Shown one piece after another: positions 17,801-26,964 of a stretch of 64,000 nt of DNA. Each line of letters begins with the position of its first letter. Position 1 is the first letter of the stretch. This stretch comes from Methyloversatilis universalis FAM5 (GTDB lineage: Bacteria; Pseudomonadota; Gammaproteobacteria; Burkholderiales; Rhodocyclaceae). The translations under genes and the position numbers were made by a program. The notes beneath the pieces are model-generated. The model had not been told where the DNA came from and did no database searches. It saw only the letters and a list, made by a program, of their open reading frames with translations. The stretch lies in assembly GCF_000214035.2 (NCBI RefSeq), contig NZ_AFHG01000057.1, positions 226,131 to 290,130 of the forward strand. The letters are read 5' to 3'.

Positions 17801-18351
17801 GGCGCAAGCTCGCCCAGCTCGAATCGTCGCGCGATCCCACGGTGGTGGCGGGTCTGGTGGTCAGTTCGCGGGTGCAGATGACGCGCCGCGGCAAGATGGC
17901 TTTCGTCGCGCTGGACGACGGCACCGCCCAGATCGAGGTGTCGGTGTTCAACGAACTGTACGAAGCGTCGCGCAGCAAGCTGCGCGAGGACGAGGTGCTG
18001 GTGGTCGAGGGTCGGGCGCAGTTCGACGAATATTCCAACTCGATGCGTGTGGTGGCCGACAGCCTGCTCAGCGCCGGTGAGGCGCGCGCGCGGTTCGCCC
18101 GCCGGCTGGAACTGAAGCTCAATGGCGAGGTGGCCCAGCTCGGCGCCCATGCCGCCTGCGCCCGTCTGAAAAGTCTGCTTGAACCCTTCCGTGCCGACGG
18201 CGGCTGCGCAGTGCGGCTGCACTATCGCAGTCCGGACGCGGTCGGCCCGCTCGATTTCGGCGATCACTGGCGGGTGCGTCTGGACGACGCACTGTTCGAC
18301 GGTCTGCGCGACTGGCTGCCGCACGACGCGGTGTCGGTCGCGTACGGATGA
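14833..18351 (+). CDS. dnaE: DNA polymerase III alpha subunit
   Basis: Catalytic subunit of the replicative polymerase, 1172 aa, the normal size for DnaE1. The PHP domain starts FVHLRVHSEYSVVDGIV (18 onward). The palm carries PDFDVDFCQDNR (residues 416-427) with two catalytic Asp, and VKFDFLGLRNLTII supplies the third (about Asp574). GPGRGSGAGSLVAYSLGITD and YQEQVMQISQIIGGY are classical C-family motifs. An OB-fold (VVAGLVVSSRVQMTRRGKMA) and the C-terminal tau-binding region follow. The ATG at 14833 is the only start giving the full PHP N-terminus. The next gene starts 10 bases after its stop. Confidence 0.98.
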   Translation: MSSDSIDTPQAAPATPPFVHLRVHSEYSVVDGIVTVDAAVKAAAKDGMPALALSDLANVFALVKLYKTARGKGVKPICAVDVYITNDAERDKPHRLLLLARNREGYGTICRLLTRAYLENKYRGRAEIRRDWFERDAEGTAGLIALSGAMQGDVGVALLAGNMESARRAAAEWLRLFDGEYCIELQRAGHPNTEAYIADACALASELDIPVVATHPVQFMAQEDFKAHEVRVCIAQGYVLTDKRRPREFTEQQYFKTTAEMAELFADIPEALANAVEIARRCNLTLTLGKNYLPQFPTPPGMTIDEFMIAEAKDGLEKRLVQLYPDEALREQKRPEYEARLKFECDTIIQMGFPGYFLIVADFINWAKKNGVPVGPGRGSGAGSLVAYSLGITDLDPLAYALLFERFLNPERVSMPDFDVDFCQDNRWKVIEYVRQKYGADAVSQIATYGTMASRAVIRDVGRVLDMGYNFCDQLSKLIPVVQNKPLSLAEAREQAPQLAEREQAEEEVAELLRLCEPLEGLTRGVGMHAGGVLIAPGKLTDFCPLYQQDGDDASPVSQFDKDDVEAIGLVKFDFLGLRNLTIIELAVDYIERMTGERPDLLSLPFTDPAAYQILKDANTTAIFQLESEGMKKLLGKLAPDRFEDIIAVLALYRPGPLGSGMVDDFILRKKGQQAIDYFHPDLEACLSPTYGVIVYQEQVMQISQIIGGYTLGGADMLRRAMGKKKPEEMAKHRETIAAGAKEKGYDPALAEQLFDLMTKFAEYGFNKSHTAAYAVVTYHTAWLKAHHCAAFMAASLSSDMDNTDTVNIFYLDAKKNRLTVLPPDVNQSEYRFVPVSRSEIRYGLGAVKGTGEQAVNCILEARKSGGPFKDIFDFCSRVDRRMVNRRTIEALIRAGAFDTTISGTPHDRNTLMSSVALAMEAAEQAAANAHQGGLFDDAPSGTGARAPEYVACKPWSEREKLANEKQALGFYLSGHPYNSYAQEFSRFARRKLAQLESSRDPTVVAGLVVSSRVQMTRRGKMAFVALDDGTAQIEVSVFNELYEASRSKLREDEVLVVEGRAQFDEYSNSMRVVADSLLSAGEARARFARRLELKLNGEVAQLGAHAACARLKSLLEPFRADGGCAVRLHYRSPDAVGPLDFGDHWRVRLDDALFDGLRDWLPHDAVSVAYG

Positions 18352-18361
18352 GGCGGCGCGC

Positions 18362-18841
18362 ATGAGTGACACCACCCGCTGGCTGGACCATACGCTGCTC
18401 GACACGGTGGCTGCCCGGGCGGCGGCCAGCCCGCGCCTGCGCATGAACCACAACTTCCATCCGTCGGACGAGCACCCGGCGCACCGGCTGCTCAATGCCA
18501 TCGAGCCCGGCAGCTATGTGCGCCCGCACCGGCATCTGGACCCGCTGAAGGACGAAACCATCCTGTGCGTGCGCGGCCGTCTGGGCTGCATCCTGTTCGC
18601 CGACGACGGTTCGGTGCAGCACACCCGGGTCCTGGCGCCGGACAGCGACTGTTTCGGCATCGACATCGGCCACGGGCAGTTTCACAGCCTGGTCGCGCTG
18701 GAACCGGGTTCGGTCATGTTCGAAGCCAAGGCCGGTCCCTACCGCCCGCTCACCGAAGCCGAACTTGCGCCCTGGGCGCCGGTCGATGGAGAAGACGCAC
18801 AACGCTGGCTCGAGTGGACGACCGGGCTGTTTGCCCGCTGA
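18362..18841 (+). CDS. WbuC-family cupin-fold metalloprotein
   Basis: 159-aa single-domain cupin. RPHRHLDPLKDETILCVRGR supplies the first cupin motif (two His and a Glu), and DIGHGQFHSLVALEPGSVMF the second. MNHNFHPSDEHPAHRLLNAI is the N-terminal signature of WbuC-like proteins, often found near O-antigen or sugar genes. Substrate unknown. It starts 10 bases after dnaE and probably shares its transcript. ATG 18362 is chosen from the MSDTTRWLDHTLLDTV start typical of the family. Confidence 0.82.
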   Translation: MSDTTRWLDHTLLDTVAARAAASPRLRMNHNFHPSDEHPAHRLLNAIEPGSYVRPHRHLDPLKDETILCVRGRLGCILFADDGSVQHTRVLAPDSDCFGIDIGHGQFHSLVALEPGSVMFEAKAGPYRPLTEAELAPWAPVDGEDAQRWLEWTTGLFAR

Positions 18842-18920
18842 CCGGTGCATGGGCGTGGTCGCTGGGGCATACTGGACGACAGCGACGGACGTCACGAATT
18901 TATACAGTCCCCCTTCAGTT

Positions 18921-18944
18921 TGCGTTCTCACTGCCGTGAACGCA
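18921..18944. promoter_or_regulatory. Inverted repeat upstream of the response regulator
   Basis: TGCGTTC (18921-18927) and GAACGCA (18938-18944) are separated by 10 bases, 38 bases before the regulator start. It could be an operator (OmpR-type regulators usually prefer direct repeats) or a leader hairpin. Confidence 0.35.
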
Positions 18945-18981
18945 GTCTGAACCGGTTACTTCCTACGGATACAGACCCGCC

Positions 18982-19710
18982 GTGCAGACCGCCCGAATAG
19001 CATTGCTCGAAGACGACCCGGTACAGGTCGAAATCCTTGGCAGCTGGCTGCGCGCCGCTGGCCACGATGTGCATACCTTCACCCGTTCGCGCGATCTGAT
19101 GCGCGAGGCGGTGCGTGAAAGTTACGACCTGCTGCTCATCGACTGGGAGCTGCCCGATCTGCCCGGCTCGGACGTGCTGCGCTGGCTGCGCACCGAACGC
19201 GCGCTGAACACGCCGGTCATTTTCGTGACCGCCCGCCAGGACGAGAACGACATCGTGACCGCGCTGGCTGCCGGGGCCGACGACTACATCGTCAAGCCGG
19301 CCCGCCGGATGGAACTGCTTACCCGCATCGAAGCGGTGCTGCGGCGCAGCCGTCCGCCGGCGGATCAGCCGCTGATCGATGCGTCGCCCTACCAGTTCGA
19401 CCTGAATTCGCATACCGCGCGTCTGAACGGCGAGGTGATCGACCTGACCGAGCGCGAGTTCGAACTGGCGGTGTTCCTGTTCCGCAACGTCGGCCGTCTG
19501 GTGTCACGCGGACACCTGCTGGAGTCGCTGTGGGGCCGCAAGGGCGATGTGCCCACCCGTACGGTCGATACCCACATGTCGCGTGTGCGCTCCAAGCTGG
19601 CATTGCGCCCGGAGAACGGTTACCGGCTGGCCTCCACCTACAACTACGGTTACCGGCTGGAACGCGTGGCCGACGACGGCAAGCGGGCGGAAGAGCAGCC
19701 GGCGGCCTGA
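18982..19710 (+). CDS. OmpR/PhoB-family response regulator (orphan)
   Basis: 242-aa two-component DNA-binding regulator. Receiver domain 1-120 with acidic pocket LLEDD, phospho-acceptor Asp54 (LLIDWELPD), switch Thr in VIFVTARQ and Lys in YIVKPAR. The winged-helix effector domain (about 130-230) includes DLTEREFELAVFLFRNVGRL and RTVDTHMSRVRSKL. The usual histidine kinase gene is absent on both sides. The start is GTG 18982 by receiver alignment (MQTARIALLEDD). A strong terminator follows, so it is monocistronic. Target genes are unknown. Confidence 0.92.
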   Translation: MQTARIALLEDDPVQVEILGSWLRAAGHDVHTFTRSRDLMREAVRESYDLLLIDWELPDLPGSDVLRWLRTERALNTPVIFVTARQDENDIVTALAAGADDYIVKPARRMELLTRIEAVLRRSRPPADQPLIDASPYQFDLNSHTARLNGEVIDLTEREFELAVFLFRNVGRLVSRGHLLESLWGRKGDVPTRTVDTHMSRVRSKLALRPENGYRLASTYNYGYRLERVADDGKRAEEQPAA

Positions 19711-19726
19711 ACCGGATACGCCCCAG

Positions 19727-19754
19727 AAAAAAGGAGCCCGCGGGCTCCTTTTTT
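19727..19754. terminator. Bidirectional Rho-independent terminator
   Basis: AAAAAAGGAGCCCG (19727-19740) is directly followed by its perfect complement CGGGCTCCTTTTTT (19741-19754). It serves both the response regulator and the convergent mscL. Confidence 0.93.
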
Positions 19755-19772
19755 GTTGTGTGCTGCCTCGGC

Positions 19773-20204
19773 TTACTTGTTCAGCGCGTCGCGGATCTGG
19801 CGCAGCAGCAAGATGTCTTCCGCCGGTTCGGCAGGCGCTGCCGGCTCGGCAGCCGGTTCTTCGCGCTTCAGCCGGTTGATCTGCTTCACCATGATGAAAA
19901 TGATGAAGGCGAGAATGACGAAGTTCAGCGTGACGGTCAGGAAGCTGCCCCAGGCAAACACCGGAACGCCCGCCTTTTTCAGGTCGGCCAGCGTGTTGGG
20001 TACGCCGGGCGGAATGTCCTTCAGTACGAAATAGAACTGGCTGAAATCCAGTCCGCCGAACAGCGCGCCGACCACCGGCATGATGAGGTCGGCCACCACC
20101 GAATCGACGATCTTGCCGAAGGCGGCGCCGATGATGACGCCGACTGCCAGATCGACCACATTCCCCTTCATGGCGAAGGCTTTGAATTCGGACACGAAGC
20201 TCAT
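19773..20204 (-). CDS. mscL: Large-conductance mechanosensitive channel
   Basis: 143-aa pentameric inner-membrane channel that opens under hypo-osmotic stress. The N-terminal helix is [22 protein letters not shown]1 is [20 protein letters not shown], the periplasmic loop follows, then TM2 ([20 protein letters not shown]) and a cytoplasmic helix [15 protein letters not shown]. An Ala/Pro/Glu linker (about 115-128) separates TM2 from the last helix. The start at 20204 has a strong AAGGAGAA site. It is convergent with the response regulator across a shared terminator. Confidence 0.97.
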   Translation of the reverse strand: MSFVSEFKAFAMKGNVVDLAVGVIIGAAFGKIVDSVVADLIMPVVGALFGGLDFSQFYFVLKDIPPGVPNTLADLKKAGVPVFAWGSFLTVTLNFVILAFIIFIMVKQINRLKREEPAAEPAAPAEPAEDILLLRQIRDALNK

Positions 20205-20431
20205 GCGGTTCTCCTTTTGGCTGTGAGTTTCCTGCGCTGCGGCCTGAGACGAGGCGCGACGCGGCGAGCGCGAAGATAGCACAGCCGGATGTGTGCGCCG
20301 CGACCGGGTCGTGAGACGCCTTCTCTGATACGCTCGCGGACCACCCGTACTCACCGAGTGCCCCACCGGGGCAGTCTGCAGCCCGGTCACGAACCGATGC
20401 CGGCAGCCTGTCCGATTCGCATGGAGAAGGC

Positions 20432-22666
20432 ATGAAAGTACTGAAATTCGCCGCGTTCGCGCTGGGCGGTCTGGCGGCACTGCTCGCGGCGGCGGTGCTC
20501 TATGTCGCGATCACCTTCGACGCGGCCAAGATGAAGGGCGAGCTCAAGCGTGTCGTGCAGGAACAGAAGCAGCGCACGCTGGACATCGAAGGCGATGTCG
20601 ACCTGTCCTTCTATCCCAATCTCGGTCTGAAGCTGGGGCGTACCACGCTGTCCGAATACAAGTCAGCCGACCGTTTCGCCCAGGTCGAGTCGGCCCGGGT
20701 GTCAGTGGCGGTGATGCCGCTGCTGTCCGGCGCGCTTGTGGTCGACGAAATCCGCATCGAGGGCGCGCATCTGACGGTGGTGCGCCTGAAGGATGGCCGC
20801 TTCAACTTCAGCGATCTGCTGTCGGATGACAGCGATGAAAGTTCGCCGGTCAAGTTCGATGTGGCCGGACTGAAGCTGGCCACCTCGTCGCTGGCCTTCC
20901 GCGACGAAGCGACCGGCGCATCGCATGCGCTGGATGACATCGAGCTGACGCTGGGCAAGCTGGCCAACGCGGCACGCGGCAAGATGGCGCTGTCCGCACG
21001 CCTGCAGTCTTCCGCTCCCGCAATTGACAGCCGTTTCACGCTCGCGGCCGCCTACGACTACGACCTGCCGGCGCAGCGCTATGCGCTGGATGATCTCAGC
21101 CTGAAGGTCGACGGCGAGGCGCTGGACCTGAAATCGCTGAAAGTGACGCTCGGTGCGGCGCATGTCGGCGTGCTCGACGGCGGCCGGCTTGAGGTGAAGA
21201 AGGCGGTGCTCGAAGCCAGCGCCAGCCGGGCCGGCGACGCGCTGGGTCTGAAGCTGGACGCGCCTGCGCTGCAGCTGGCGGAGGGCGCGCTGAGTGGCGA
21301 ACAGCTCACGGTCAATGCCAAGCTGGACGCCCGGGCACGCAGCGCCGATGTCACGCTTCGCGTGTCCGGGCTGGAGGGGTCCGCGGACGCGGTGAAAGCG
21401 GCCGGCCTCAGCCTGGACCTCAACGCCCGGATGGACGACGCTTCGCTCAAGGCCGCGCTGCAGACGCCGCTCGCGCTGCGCATGGACGGCCCGTCGGTCG
21501 AACTGCCGGCGCTTGCGGGCAATCTTGAAGCCAGCCATCCGTCGCTGCCGATGAAGACGGTGAAACTGCCGGTAAAAGGCAGTCTGAAAGCCGATCTGGG
21601 CAAGCAGAGCGCCGCCTTCGAACTCGATACGCGGCTGGATGACAGCACGATACGGCTCAAGCTCGGCGCCACCCGTTTCGATCCGCTGGCGCTGGTATTC
21701 GATGTCGATATCGACCGCCTGAACGCGGACCGCTACCTGCCGAAATCCGCCGACGCCAGCAAGCCGGCCGGCAATCCGGATGACGCGCCGGTGGACCTGT
21801 CGGCACTGAAGGGGCTGGACGCGCGGGGCAGCGTGAAGGTGGGCGAGCTGCAGCTGTCCGGCATCCGGATGAGCCATGTGAAGCTGGAGGTTAAGGCGGC
21901 GGGCGGCAAGGTCGAGGTCGCACCGTTCTCCGCCGCGCTGTACAAGGGCAGCGCCAGCGGCGCGCTGAACCTCAACGCCGACGGCAACCGCATCGCGCTG
22001 AAGCAGACGCTGTCCGACATCGACATCCATCCGCTGATCAGGGACGCCGCCGGCAAGGACCTGCTGGAAGGCCGCGGCAATGTGGCGATCGACGTGAGCA
22101 CCGCCGGCGGCACCGTGGGCGCACTGAAAAAGGCGCTCGACGGCAGTGCGTCGCTGAAGCTGCGCGACGGCGCGCTGCGCGGCATCAACCTGGCGAAGAG
22201 CGTGCGCGAGGCGAAGGCGAAGCTGGGCGGCGGCGGTGAGTCGGCGGTGCAGAAAGCCAGCGCCACCGAAAAGACCGACTTTTCCGAAATGAGCGCCAGC
22301 TTCCGCATCCAGAAGGGGATTGCCCGCAACGACGACCTGGCGGCCAGTTCGCCTTTCCTCCGGCTGGCCGGGGCGGGCAGCGTGGATATTCCGCAGTCCA
22401 CTCTGGACTATCTGGCCAAGGTGACGCTGGCGGCCACCAGCAAGGGTCAGGACGGCAAGGCGGCGGCCGATCTCAGGGGGCTGACCGTGCCGGTGCGCCT
22501 GTACGGACCGTTCGCCAGCCTGGATTACAGGATCGAGTTCGGCGACCTGCTGAAGGACGCCGCGCGCGGCCAGATCGAGGCGCAGACCCAGAAGCTGCAG
22601 GACAGGGCGAAGGACAAGGTCCAGCAGCAGGTCGGCGACAAGCTGAAGGGGCTGCTGGGCCGCTGA
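20432..22666 (+). CDS. AsmA-family protein
   Basis: 744-aa inner-membrane-anchored periplasmic protein of the AsmA/YhdP/TamB superfamily, implicated in lipid transport to or homeostasis of the outer membrane. One N-terminal helix ([20 protein letters not shown]) is followed by [20 protein letters not shown], the AsmA N-terminal signature. A long beta-repeat body comes next, then the conserved C-terminal AsmA_2 region ([38 protein letters not shown]). The end is a Lys/Gln-rich amphipathic helix ([20 protein letters not shown]). ATG 20432 has GGAGAAGG 4 bases upstream. It is alone, with the convergent GlcG-like gene downstream. Confidence 0.92.
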   Translation: MKVLKFAAFALGGLAALLAAAVLYVAITFDAAKMKGELKRVVQEQKQRTLDIEGDVDLSFYPNLGLKLGRTTLSEYKSADRFAQVESARVSVAVMPLLSGALVVDEIRIEGAHLTVVRLKDGRFNFSDLLSDDSDESSPVKFDVAGLKLATSSLAFRDEATGASHALDDIELTLGKLANAARGKMALSARLQSSAPAIDSRFTLAAAYDYDLPAQRYALDDLSLKVDGEALDLKSLKVTLGAAHVGVLDGGRLEVKKAVLEASASRAGDALGLKLDAPALQLAEGALSGEQLTVNAKLDARARSADVTLRVSGLEGSADAVKAAGLSLDLNARMDDASLKAALQTPLALRMDGPSVELPALAGNLEASHPSLPMKTVKLPVKGSLKADLGKQSAAFELDTRLDDSTIRLKLGATRFDPLALVFDVDIDRLNADRYLPKSADASKPAGNPDDAPVDLSALKGLDARGSVKVGELQLSGIRMSHVKLEVKAAGGKVEVAPFSAALYKGSASGALNLNADGNRIALKQTLSDIDIHPLIRDAAGKDLLEGRGNVAIDVSTAGGTVGALKKALDGSASLKLRDGALRGINLAKSVREAKAKLGGGGESAVQKASATEKTDFSEMSASFRIQKGIARNDDLAASSPFLRLAGAGSVDIPQSTLDYLAKVTLAATSKGQDGKAAADLRGLTVPVRLYGPFASLDYRIEFGDLLKDAARGQIEAQTQKLQDRAKDKVQQQVGDKLKGLLGR

Positions 22667-22732
22667 GTCCGGCAGACGGACACGCGCCTGCGTGCCCGGG
22701 CCTACCGCCAGCCCGCTGCCGCGAGGCGCTGC

Positions 22733-23152
22733 TTATAGCGGCATGTCCCAGCTGGCGCCGATGGCGGCGATGCCTGCGCGCGCCACGATGGCGTCTTCGC
22801 TGGACTTCACGCCGGACACGCCGACGCCGCCCACGCACTCGCCATTCACGATGATCATTTCGCCGCCTTCCAGCGGCAGCACCGGCATGCGCAGCGCGGC
22901 CAGACGCCCGCTGTTCACCACGTCCTCGACCGCCTTGCTGGGCTTGCGCGCCAGTGCGCAGGTGCGGGCCTTTTCCGGCGCGATCTGCGTGCTCATCGGC
23001 GGCGCGCCGTCCAGGCGCTGCAGCCAGATCAGGTTGCCGCCATCGTCGACGATGGCGATGGTGACCGGCCAGTTGCGTTTCAGGGCCTCGGCTTCCGCGG
23101 CAGCAGCGATCTGCTTCGCGTCGTCGAGCGTGAGGGTGAGGCGGGTTTTCAT
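22733..23152 (-). CDS. GlcG/HbpS-family (DUF336) heme-binding-type protein
   Basis: 139-aa protein starting MKTRLTLTLDDAKQIAAAAE and containing VTIAIVDDGGNLIWLQRLDG and GGEMIIVNGECVGGVGVSG, the standard GlcG/HbpS pattern. Members form octamers and some bind heme; the E. coli homologue lies in the glycolate operon. No glycolate genes are here, so the role is open. There is no signal peptide. An ACGGAG site precedes the ATG. Confidence 0.87.
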   Translation of the reverse strand: MKTRLTLTLDDAKQIAAAAEAEALKRNWPVTIAIVDDGGNLIWLQRLDGAPPMSTQIAPEKARTCALARKPSKAVEDVVNSGRLAALRMPVLPLEGGEMIIVNGECVGGVGVSGVKSSEDAIVARAGIAAIGASWDMPL

Positions 23153-23350
23153 GCGTTGTCTCCGTCAGGGTTCGTGGGCTGACGAGGAATCCCGGCGCGT
23201 GCGCGCACGGTAAGGCGATTCCTCGGCGACGCGTGGCCGTGACGGGTGGTCCGGCGGTGCGCAGGAGGGCGGGGGATGTCCGCCTGCCTGTGCGTCAATG
23301 CGGCTTCGGGGGGTGGGTGATCCGCTCGCGGAACAGTCGGGCTGTCCGCG

Positions 23351-23371
23351 GCTGCCGGCACTACCGGCAGC
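23351..23371. other. Hairpin in the GlcG-FNT intergenic region
   Basis: The 23153-23453 interval separates two divergent genes and holds no supported gene. It contains the hairpin GCTGCCGG (23351-23358) / CCGGCAGC (23364-23371), about 80 bases before the channel gene start. TACACT at 23385-23390 could be a -10 element. Confidence 0.4.
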
Positions 23372-23453
23372 ACGGCTCACATCCTACACTGTCGGCTGCC
23401 CGCGCGAGACGGGTGCATCGCACAGAACAACACTGCAAACGAGGAGCCCGAGC

Positions 23454-24275
23454 ATGGCCAGCAATCTGGGGATCGACCTGTATTCGCCGAAAGAGATCGC
23501 GGAAAAGGTCGAAAACATCGGCATCGTCAAAGCCAACCTGCCGCTGCGCACGATGGCCATGCTGGGCATACTGGCCGGCGCCTTCATCAGCTTCGGCGCA
23601 CTCTATTTCACGCTGGTGGCGAGCGACGCATCGCTCGGCTTCGCGCTCACCCGGGTGCTCGGCGGACTGGCCTTCTCGCTCGGCCTGATACTGGTCGCGG
23701 TGGCCGGCGCCGAACTGTTCACCGGCAACAACTTCCTGGTCATGGCCTGGGCCGAAGGCCGGATCGGATTCGGAAAGCTCGCGCGCAACTGGGCCATCGT
23801 CTACGTCACCAACGCCATCGGCGCCCTCGGCATGGTGCTGCTGGTGTTCCTGTCCCATCACACCGACATGAACGGCGGCGCGGTCGCACAGGCCTACGTG
23901 AAGGTGGCGGCCGGCAAGACCGCCAGTTCCTTCGAGGTCGTGTTCATGAAGGGCATCCTGTGCAATGCGCTGGTCTGTCTCGCGGTGTGGCTGGCCACCG
24001 CAGGGCGCAGCGTGACCGACAAGGTGCTGGCCATCGTATTCCCGGTGTCCGCCTTCGTCGCCGCCGGCTTCGAGCACTGCATCGCGAACATGTACTTCAT
24101 TCCGATGGGCATGCTGCTGCACGCCGGCGGCGTGGCGCCGGCCGGCGTGGATCTGTCGGGGCTGACCATGGGCGGGCTGTTCGCCAATCTGCTGGCCGCC
24201 ACGCTGGGCAATATCGTCGGCGGCAGCATCCTGGTGGCCGGCGTGTACTACCTCACCTTCCGCCAGCGCGCCTGA
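23454..24275 (+). CDS. Formate/nitrite transporter family channel (FocA/NirC type)
   Basis: 273-aa pentameric inner-membrane channel for small monovalent anions (formate, nitrite, hydrosulfide or acetate). Six hydrophobic helices are visible. Conserved FNT segments include GAELFTGNNFLVMAWAEGRI, MKGILCNALVCLAVWLA and AAGFEHCIANMYFIPMGML, the last with the central gating His. The start at 23454 has GAGGAG upstream. It is convergent with ackA, 18 bases apart; acetate kinase and an FNT channel next to each other suggests fermentation-product or acetate export, but the substrate is not decided by sequence. Confidence 0.92.
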   Translation: MASNLGIDLYSPKEIAEKVENIGIVKANLPLRTMAMLGILAGAFISFGALYFTLVASDASLGFALTRVLGGLAFSLGLILVAVAGAELFTGNNFLVMAWAEGRIGFGKLARNWAIVYVTNAIGALGMVLLVFLSHHTDMNGGAVAQAYVKVAAGKTASSFEVVFMKGILCNALVCLAVWLATAGRSVTDKVLAIVFPVSAFVAAGFEHCIANMYFIPMGMLLHAGGVAPAGVDLSGLTMGGLFANLLAATLGNIVGGSILVAGVYYLTFRQRA

Positions 24276-24293
24276 CGCCGCGGCCGGCCGTGC

Positions 24294-25478
24294 TCAGTGC
24301 GCGGCCAGCAGCGCGGCCGCGGCCTGGGCCGCCACCCGGCCCTCGTCGGTCGGGATGACCCACAGTTCGACCGCGCTGCCTTCGGCGTCGATGCGGACGA
24401 TGTCGTCGCCGACCGCCTGCGCGTTGCGCGCCTCGTCCAGCTGCACGCCCATCCAGCCGAGCGCCGCGCACACGTCGGCGCGCAGCGCGGCGTCGTGCTC
24501 GCCGATGCCGCCGCTGAAGGCGATCAGGTCGACGCCGCCCAGGCAGGCCGCCATCGCGCCGGCTTCGCGCACCACGCGGTAGGTGAACAGCGCGATCGCC
24601 TCCTGAGCCGCATCGCTGCCGTCCGCGCGCAGGCGGCGCATGTCGGCCGACAGGCCGGACACGCCGAGCAGGCCGCTCTGCTTGTACAGCAGCGTCTGCA
24701 GGCGGTCGTGGTTCCAGCCGCGCTCCATCAGATAGAGCAGCACGCCGGCGTCCAGCGTGCCGCTGCGGGTACCCATCATCAGTCCGTCGAGCGCGGAAAA
24801 GCCCATGGTGGTGGCCTGGCTCCGGCCCTCATGCGCTGCGCACAGGCTGGCGCCGTTGCCCAAGTGGGCCATCAGTACGCGGCCTCGCGCGCGCGGCGAC
24901 CGATCGAGCAGCGTGCCCATGATGTACTGGTAGGACAGGCCGTGAAAACCGTAGCGGCGCACGCCCTCGTCGTGCAGCGCGCGCGGCAGCGCGAAGCGGC
25001 TCGCGACCTCCGGCAGGTCGGCGTGGAAGGCGGTGTCGAAGCAGGCGATCTGCGGCAGGCCGGGGAAGGCGGCGCGGAAGGCGCGTATGCCGTCGATGTT
25101 GTGCGGCTGGTGCAGCGGCGCCAGCGAATTGAGCCGCTCCAGCTTCGCCAGTACTTCGTCATCCACCTGCACGCTGCTGCGGAAACTGCGGCCGCCATGT
25201 ACCACGCGGTGCGCCACCGCCTCGATGTCCGGCACCGCGGCTTCCGCCGCCAGCAGGCTGCGCAGCCCGTCGAGCGCGGCGGCGAAGGCGTCGCTGCCGG
25301 CGCTCAGCGTGCGCTGTTGCGTGCGGCCGTCCAGCGTCCAGCGCATGTCCGGCGTACCGCCCGGCTCCAGGCCCTGGATGTTGCCGGTCATCACGGCCGG
25401 CTGCACCGCACCGTCCTGCAGCGGATGGATGGAAAACTTCAGCGTGGACGAACCGGCGTTGACCGAAAGGATGGCCAT
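24294..25478 (-). CDS. ackA: Acetate kinase
   Basis: 394-aa enzyme interconverting acetate and ATP with acetyl phosphate and ADP. N-terminal VNAGSSTLKFSI (phosphate-1 motif), HRVVHGGRSF, HLGNGASLCA and GFSALDGLMMGTRSGTLDAG are diagnostic ASKHA acetate-kinase signatures, and FSGGIGEHDAALR is the C-terminal adenosine motif. The length is normal. It lies 15 bases after the MaoC-Pta fusion gene, with which it forms the two-step acetyl-CoA/acetate route. Confidence 0.97.
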   Translation of the reverse strand: MAILSVNAGSSTLKFSIHPLQDGAVQPAVMTGNIQGLEPGGTPDMRWTLDGRTQQRTLSAGSDAFAAALDGLRSLLAAEAAVPDIEAVAHRVVHGGRSFRSSVQVDDEVLAKLERLNSLAPLHQPHNIDGIRAFRAAFPGLPQIACFDTAFHADLPEVASRFALPRALHDEGVRRYGFHGLSYQYIMGTLLDRSPRARGRVLMAHLGNGASLCAAHEGRSQATTMGFSALDGLMMGTRSGTLDAGVLLYLMERGWNHDRLQTLLYKQSGLLGVSGLSADMRRLRADGSDAAQEAIALFTYRVVREAGAMAACLGGVDLIAFSGGIGEHDAALRADVCAALGWMGVQLDEARNAQAVGDDIVRIDAEGSAVELWVIPTDEGRVAAQAAAALLAAH

Positions 25479-25493
25479 GTCATCGGCCCCGCT

Positions 25494-26936
25494 TCAGCGC
25501 TGCGCCCACGGCTCGCGCGGCCGGTCGCGGCGCGCGTTGTGCGCGGCCAGCAGGCCGAGCAGTGCGGACGCGACGCGGGTCATCGGGCCGTCGGCGCGGC
25601 TGGTCAGCGCGATCGGCACGCGGGCGCCCAGCACCAGGCCGGAGCCGGTGGCGCCGCCAAGGTATTCCAGCTGCTTGGCCAGCATGTTGCCGCTTTCCAG
25701 ATCCGGCACCGCCAGGATGTCGGCGTCGCCGGCCACCGGCGAACTGATGTGCTTCACCTGTGCGGCGCGCGCGGAGATCGCGTTGTCGAAGGCGAGCGGG
25801 CCATCCAGCACGCCGCCGGTGATCTGACCGCGGTCCGCCATCTTGCACAGCGCGGCGGCGTCCAGCGTGGACGGGATGTTCGGATTCACCGTTTCCACTG
25901 CCGACAGCACCGCCACCTTGGGCTGCTTGACGCCGAGCACGCGCGCGAAGTCGATCGCGTTCTGCACGATGTCCACCTTGTCCTGCAGCGACGGCCGGAT
26001 GTTCAGTGCGGCGTCGGTGATGAGCAGCGGCTTGCTGTACAGCGGTACGTCGAAACGGAACACATGCGACATGCGGCGGCCGGTGCGCAGCGCCGGCCGG
26101 GCCAGCACCGCGTGGATCATTTCGTCGGTGTGCAGGCTGCCCTTCATGAGCATGTCCACTTCGCCGGCCGCGGCCATGTCGGCCGCCTTCTCGGCGGCGG
26201 CGTGGCTGTGCGGCACGCCGAAGATCTCGGCGTGGCTCAGGTCGATGCCGGCTTCTTCGGCGAGATGGCGGATGCGTACCTCCGGGCCGACCAGCACCGG
26301 CACGATGAGGCCGTGGCGGGCCGAATCCATCGCGCCGCTGAGCGACTCCACGTCGCACGGGTGCACCACCGCGCAGCGCACCGGGGGAATGCCTTCGCCC
26401 AGCGCCAGCAGTTCGCGGAAGCGCGCTTCCGGATCGAACAGCCGGATTTCCGGTGCGCGAATGTGTTCGAGCCGCAGCTTCTGGGTCGGCGCCAGCACGC
26501 GGGCGGTGCCGTGCAGCACACGGTCACCCTTCTGGTTCACCACCTGGCAGTCCAGTTCGACCCGCTTCTTTTCCTCATCCTTGCTGAGGACGGTGGCGGT
26601 GACCGCCAGCGTGTCGCCAATGCGCACCGGCTTGGTGAAATGCAGCGCCTGATCGAGATAGATGGTGCCCGGCCCCGGGAACTGGGTGCCGAGCAGCGCG
26701 GAAATGAGCGCGCCGCCCCACATGCCGTGCGCGATCACGCCGTGGAACAGCGTGTCCTCGGCGTACTCCGGATTCAGGTGGGCCGGATTGGTGTCGCCGG
26801 ACACGGCGGCGAAGGCCTGGATGTCGGCCAGCGTCAGCGTGCGCAGCAGACGGGCGCTCTGGCCGATCTGCAGCTCGTCGAAGGTGATGTTCTCTATCCA
26901 CTCGGTGGTGGGGGTGTCGTGCTGTGCGGTATCCAT
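25494..26936 (-). CDS. MaoC-type hydratase / phosphate acetyl(butyryl)transferase fusion
   Basis: 480-aa two-domain enzyme. Residues about 10-150 form a MaoC (R-hydratase) hot-dog domain with AAVSGDTNPAHLNPEYAE, the catalytic Asp/His motif, and FHGVIAHGMWGGALISALLG. Residues about 165-465 form a phosphate acyltransferase domain (PTA/PTB) with GSLHTDEMIHAVL, PLLITDAALNIRP, LSAVETVNPNIPSTLDAA and GPLAFDNAIS. The second domain would make acyl phosphate from acyl-CoA for AckA; the first hydrates enoyl-CoA or provides (R)-3-hydroxyacyl-CoA. The start at 26936 (MDTAQHDTPTTEW) fits the family. It sits between fabI and ackA on one transcript. Confidence 0.93.
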   Translation of the reverse strand: MDTAQHDTPTTEWIENITFDELQIGQSARLLRTLTLADIQAFAAVSGDTNPAHLNPEYAEDTLFHGVIAHGMWGGALISALLGTQFPGPGTIYLDQALHFTKPVRIGDTLAVTATVLSKDEEKKRVELDCQVVNQKGDRVLHGTARVLAPTQKLRLEHIRAPEIRLFDPEARFRELLALGEGIPPVRCAVVHPCDVESLSGAMDSARHGLIVPVLVGPEVRIRHLAEEAGIDLSHAEIFGVPHSHAAAEKAADMAAAGEVDMLMKGSLHTDEMIHAVLARPALRTGRRMSHVFRFDVPLYSKPLLITDAALNIRPSLQDKVDIVQNAIDFARVLGVKQPKVAVLSAVETVNPNIPSTLDAAALCKMADRGQITGGVLDGPLAFDNAISARAAQVKHISSPVAGDADILAVPDLESGNMLAKQLEYLGGATGSGLVLGARVPIALTSRADGPMTRVASALLGLLAAHNARRDRPREPWAQR

Positions 26937-26964
26937 GCGGGTCCTGGGCAGGCGTGAAGTTCGG

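Noticed and set aside
14794-18501. 1235-aa open frame antisense to dnaE
   Set aside because: Shadow frame in GC-rich DNA: low-complexity His/Arg/Val-Gly composition, and the plus strand encodes an unmistakable DnaE.
24297-26957. 886-aa plus-strand frame opposite ackA and the MaoC-Pta gene
   Set aside because: Shadow of two clear enzymes.
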